64,000 nucleotides of DNA from Actinoplanes octamycinicus (lineage in GTDB: Bacteria > Actinomycetota > Actinomycetes > Mycobacteriales > Micromonosporaceae). Positions 63,348-64,000 of this stretch are shown piece by piece. The DNA lies in the NCBI RefSeq assembly GCF_014205225.1, contig NZ_JACHNB010000001.1, positions 7,049,501-7,113,500 of the forward strand. Direction: 5' to 3'. Within the stretch, counting starts at the first letter, position 1. Each line of letters starts with the position of its first letter. The notes beneath the pieces are model-generated. The model was not told the DNA's origin and ran no database searches. It saw nothing but the letters and a program-made list of their open reading frames with translations. The position numbers and the translations under genes were made by a program.

Positions 63348-64000
63348 ATGTCCACACGAACCAGGCTGTTGAGCGCGCTCGCCGCGCTCGTGACGGCGAT
63401 ACCAGCCGGGGCGGCGGTTGCCGCGCCGGCCGCCCAGGCGGTCGGACCGAACCTGCTGCCGTTCACCGTCACCAACAGCTCGGGGCGCGGCGAAGCGTCC
63501 TACCTCTACATGATCGGCGTCAACCTGAGCACCGGCCGCCTGGGCTACGTCACCGCGGGCGGCACCTTCAACGCCTGGCCGGCCGGCGCGAACCCGCCCT
63601 CCCCCGCTCCGGACGTGGCGATCAACGGCCCGGGCAACGGCGGCAGCACCACGATTCAGATGCCGCGCAACTTCTCCGGCCGGCTCTACATGTCGCTCGG
63701 CCAGAAGCTGAAGTTCTTCCTCACCCCGGACGGCCTGGTCCAGCCGGCGCCGTGGGCGTCCGCCGACCCGAACCACGACATCCTGTTCGACTGGAGCGAG
63801 TTCACCTACAACGACGCCGGGCTGTGGCTGAACAGCTCGCAGGTGGACATGTTCGCCATCCCGCACGTGGTGACGGTCTCCGGCAGCGACGGCACCCGGA
63901 GCACCGGCGCAGTGGTCGCCAACGGCCGGCAGAACGTGATCGACCAGATCCGGGCGCAGTCCGGCTGGGCGAACACCGTGGTGACCCGCTCGGACGGGAC
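63348..64000 (+). CDS. secreted GH64-type beta-1,3-glucanase, 5' part
   Basis: 217 codons to the window edge. Signal peptide TRLLSALAALVTAIPAGAAV with AQA cleavage. The mature part LLPFTVTNSSGRGEASYLYM, LGYVTAGGTFNAWPAGANPP, LYMSLGQKLKFFLTPDGLVQ and ILFDWSEFTYNDAGLWLNSS is the GH64 (laminaripentaose-producing glucanase) pattern, with Asp/Glu in the FDWSEF motif. Digests fungal beta-1,3-glucan. A LacI-type palindrome upstream fits carbohydrate control. The 3' end is cut. Confidence 0.9.
   Translation, partial: MSTRTRLLSALAALVTAIPAGAAVAAPAAQAVGPNLLPFTVTNSSGRGEASYLYMIGVNLSTGRLGYVTAGGTFNAWPAGANPPSPAPDVAINGPGNGGSTTIQMPRNFSGRLYMSLGQKLKFFLTPDGLVQPAPWASADPNHDILFDWSEFTYNDAGLWLNSSQVDMFAIPHVVTVSGSDGTRSTGAVVANGRQNVIDQIRAQSGWANTVVTRSDG

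Overview
High-GC, densely packed DNA with GTG/TTG starts, a wax-ester synthase/DGAT, a tyrosinase with MelC1-type chaperones, a GH64-type glucanase and Tat or Sec signal peptides. This points to a filamentous actinomycete. The many universal stress proteins and small coupled ORFs resemble Micromonosporaceae (for example Actinoplanes), but that placement is inference.

Layout. 0-3 kb: lipid storage and remodelling genes (frameshifted acyl-CoA synthetase, WS/DGAT, divergent patatin lipase). 3.3-9 kb: a small hydrolase-like gene, an XRE regulator facing a phasin-like gene, a zinc alcohol dehydrogenase, a tandem universal stress protein (USP), and a STAS/ATPase regulator coupled to a STAS protein with a 21-bp tandem-repeat tail. 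9-21 kb: a nested mobile region. An IS481-type element sits at the stop codon of an IS5-type transposase gene. That transposase gene is itself split by a segment of about 8 kb carrying two Tn554-like tyrosine recombinases and cargo (membrane protein, HEAT protein, AadA-like nucleotidyltransferase, zinc-ribbon protein). A DUF6192/winged-helix cluster follows. 21-35 kb: aquaporin, secreted HAF-repeat protein, DUF1918, SHOCT, GyrI-like, USP, YbdK-like ligase, MFS, STAS-ATPase, GNAT, stomatin and another USP. 35-48 kb: FtsX-like protein, coiled-coil protein, gene remnants, the tyrosinase locus, an XRE regulator with a four-ORF coupled micro-operon, a DUF1906/FG-GAP secreted protein and a third STAS-ATPase. 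48-57 kb: stress core (SHOCT, USP, CBS-BON, P-type ATPase, Hsp20, USP, alcohol dehydrogenase, DUF1876, kinase/ATPase bifunctional protein, DoxX). 57-64 kb: trypsin-like protease, Ser/Thr kinase, DoxX/TetR pair, CPA1 antiporter, VanZ and the start of a GH64 protein.

How it fits together. Many genes belong to the families that make up the DosR/DevR dormancy regulon of mycobacteria and the OsdR regulon of Streptomyces: WS/DGAT, USPs, Hsp20, CBS protein, CtpF-like P-type ATPase, DUF1918, DUF1876 and an Rv2004c-like protein. Upstream of several of them I see 14-bp palindromes of one layout, a 5-bp arm, 4-bp spacer and 5-bp arm (GGGNC-N4-GNCCC), sometimes in pairs about 19-22 bp apart. I read the window as a hypoxia/dormancy stress island interrupted by mobile DNA. 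No DosR/DosS-type pair lies in the window.

Reading-frame breaks occur in the acyl-CoA synthetase, the second recombinase, a small membrane gene near 44.3 kb and an NB-ARC-like remnant. Some could be assembly errors rather than biology.
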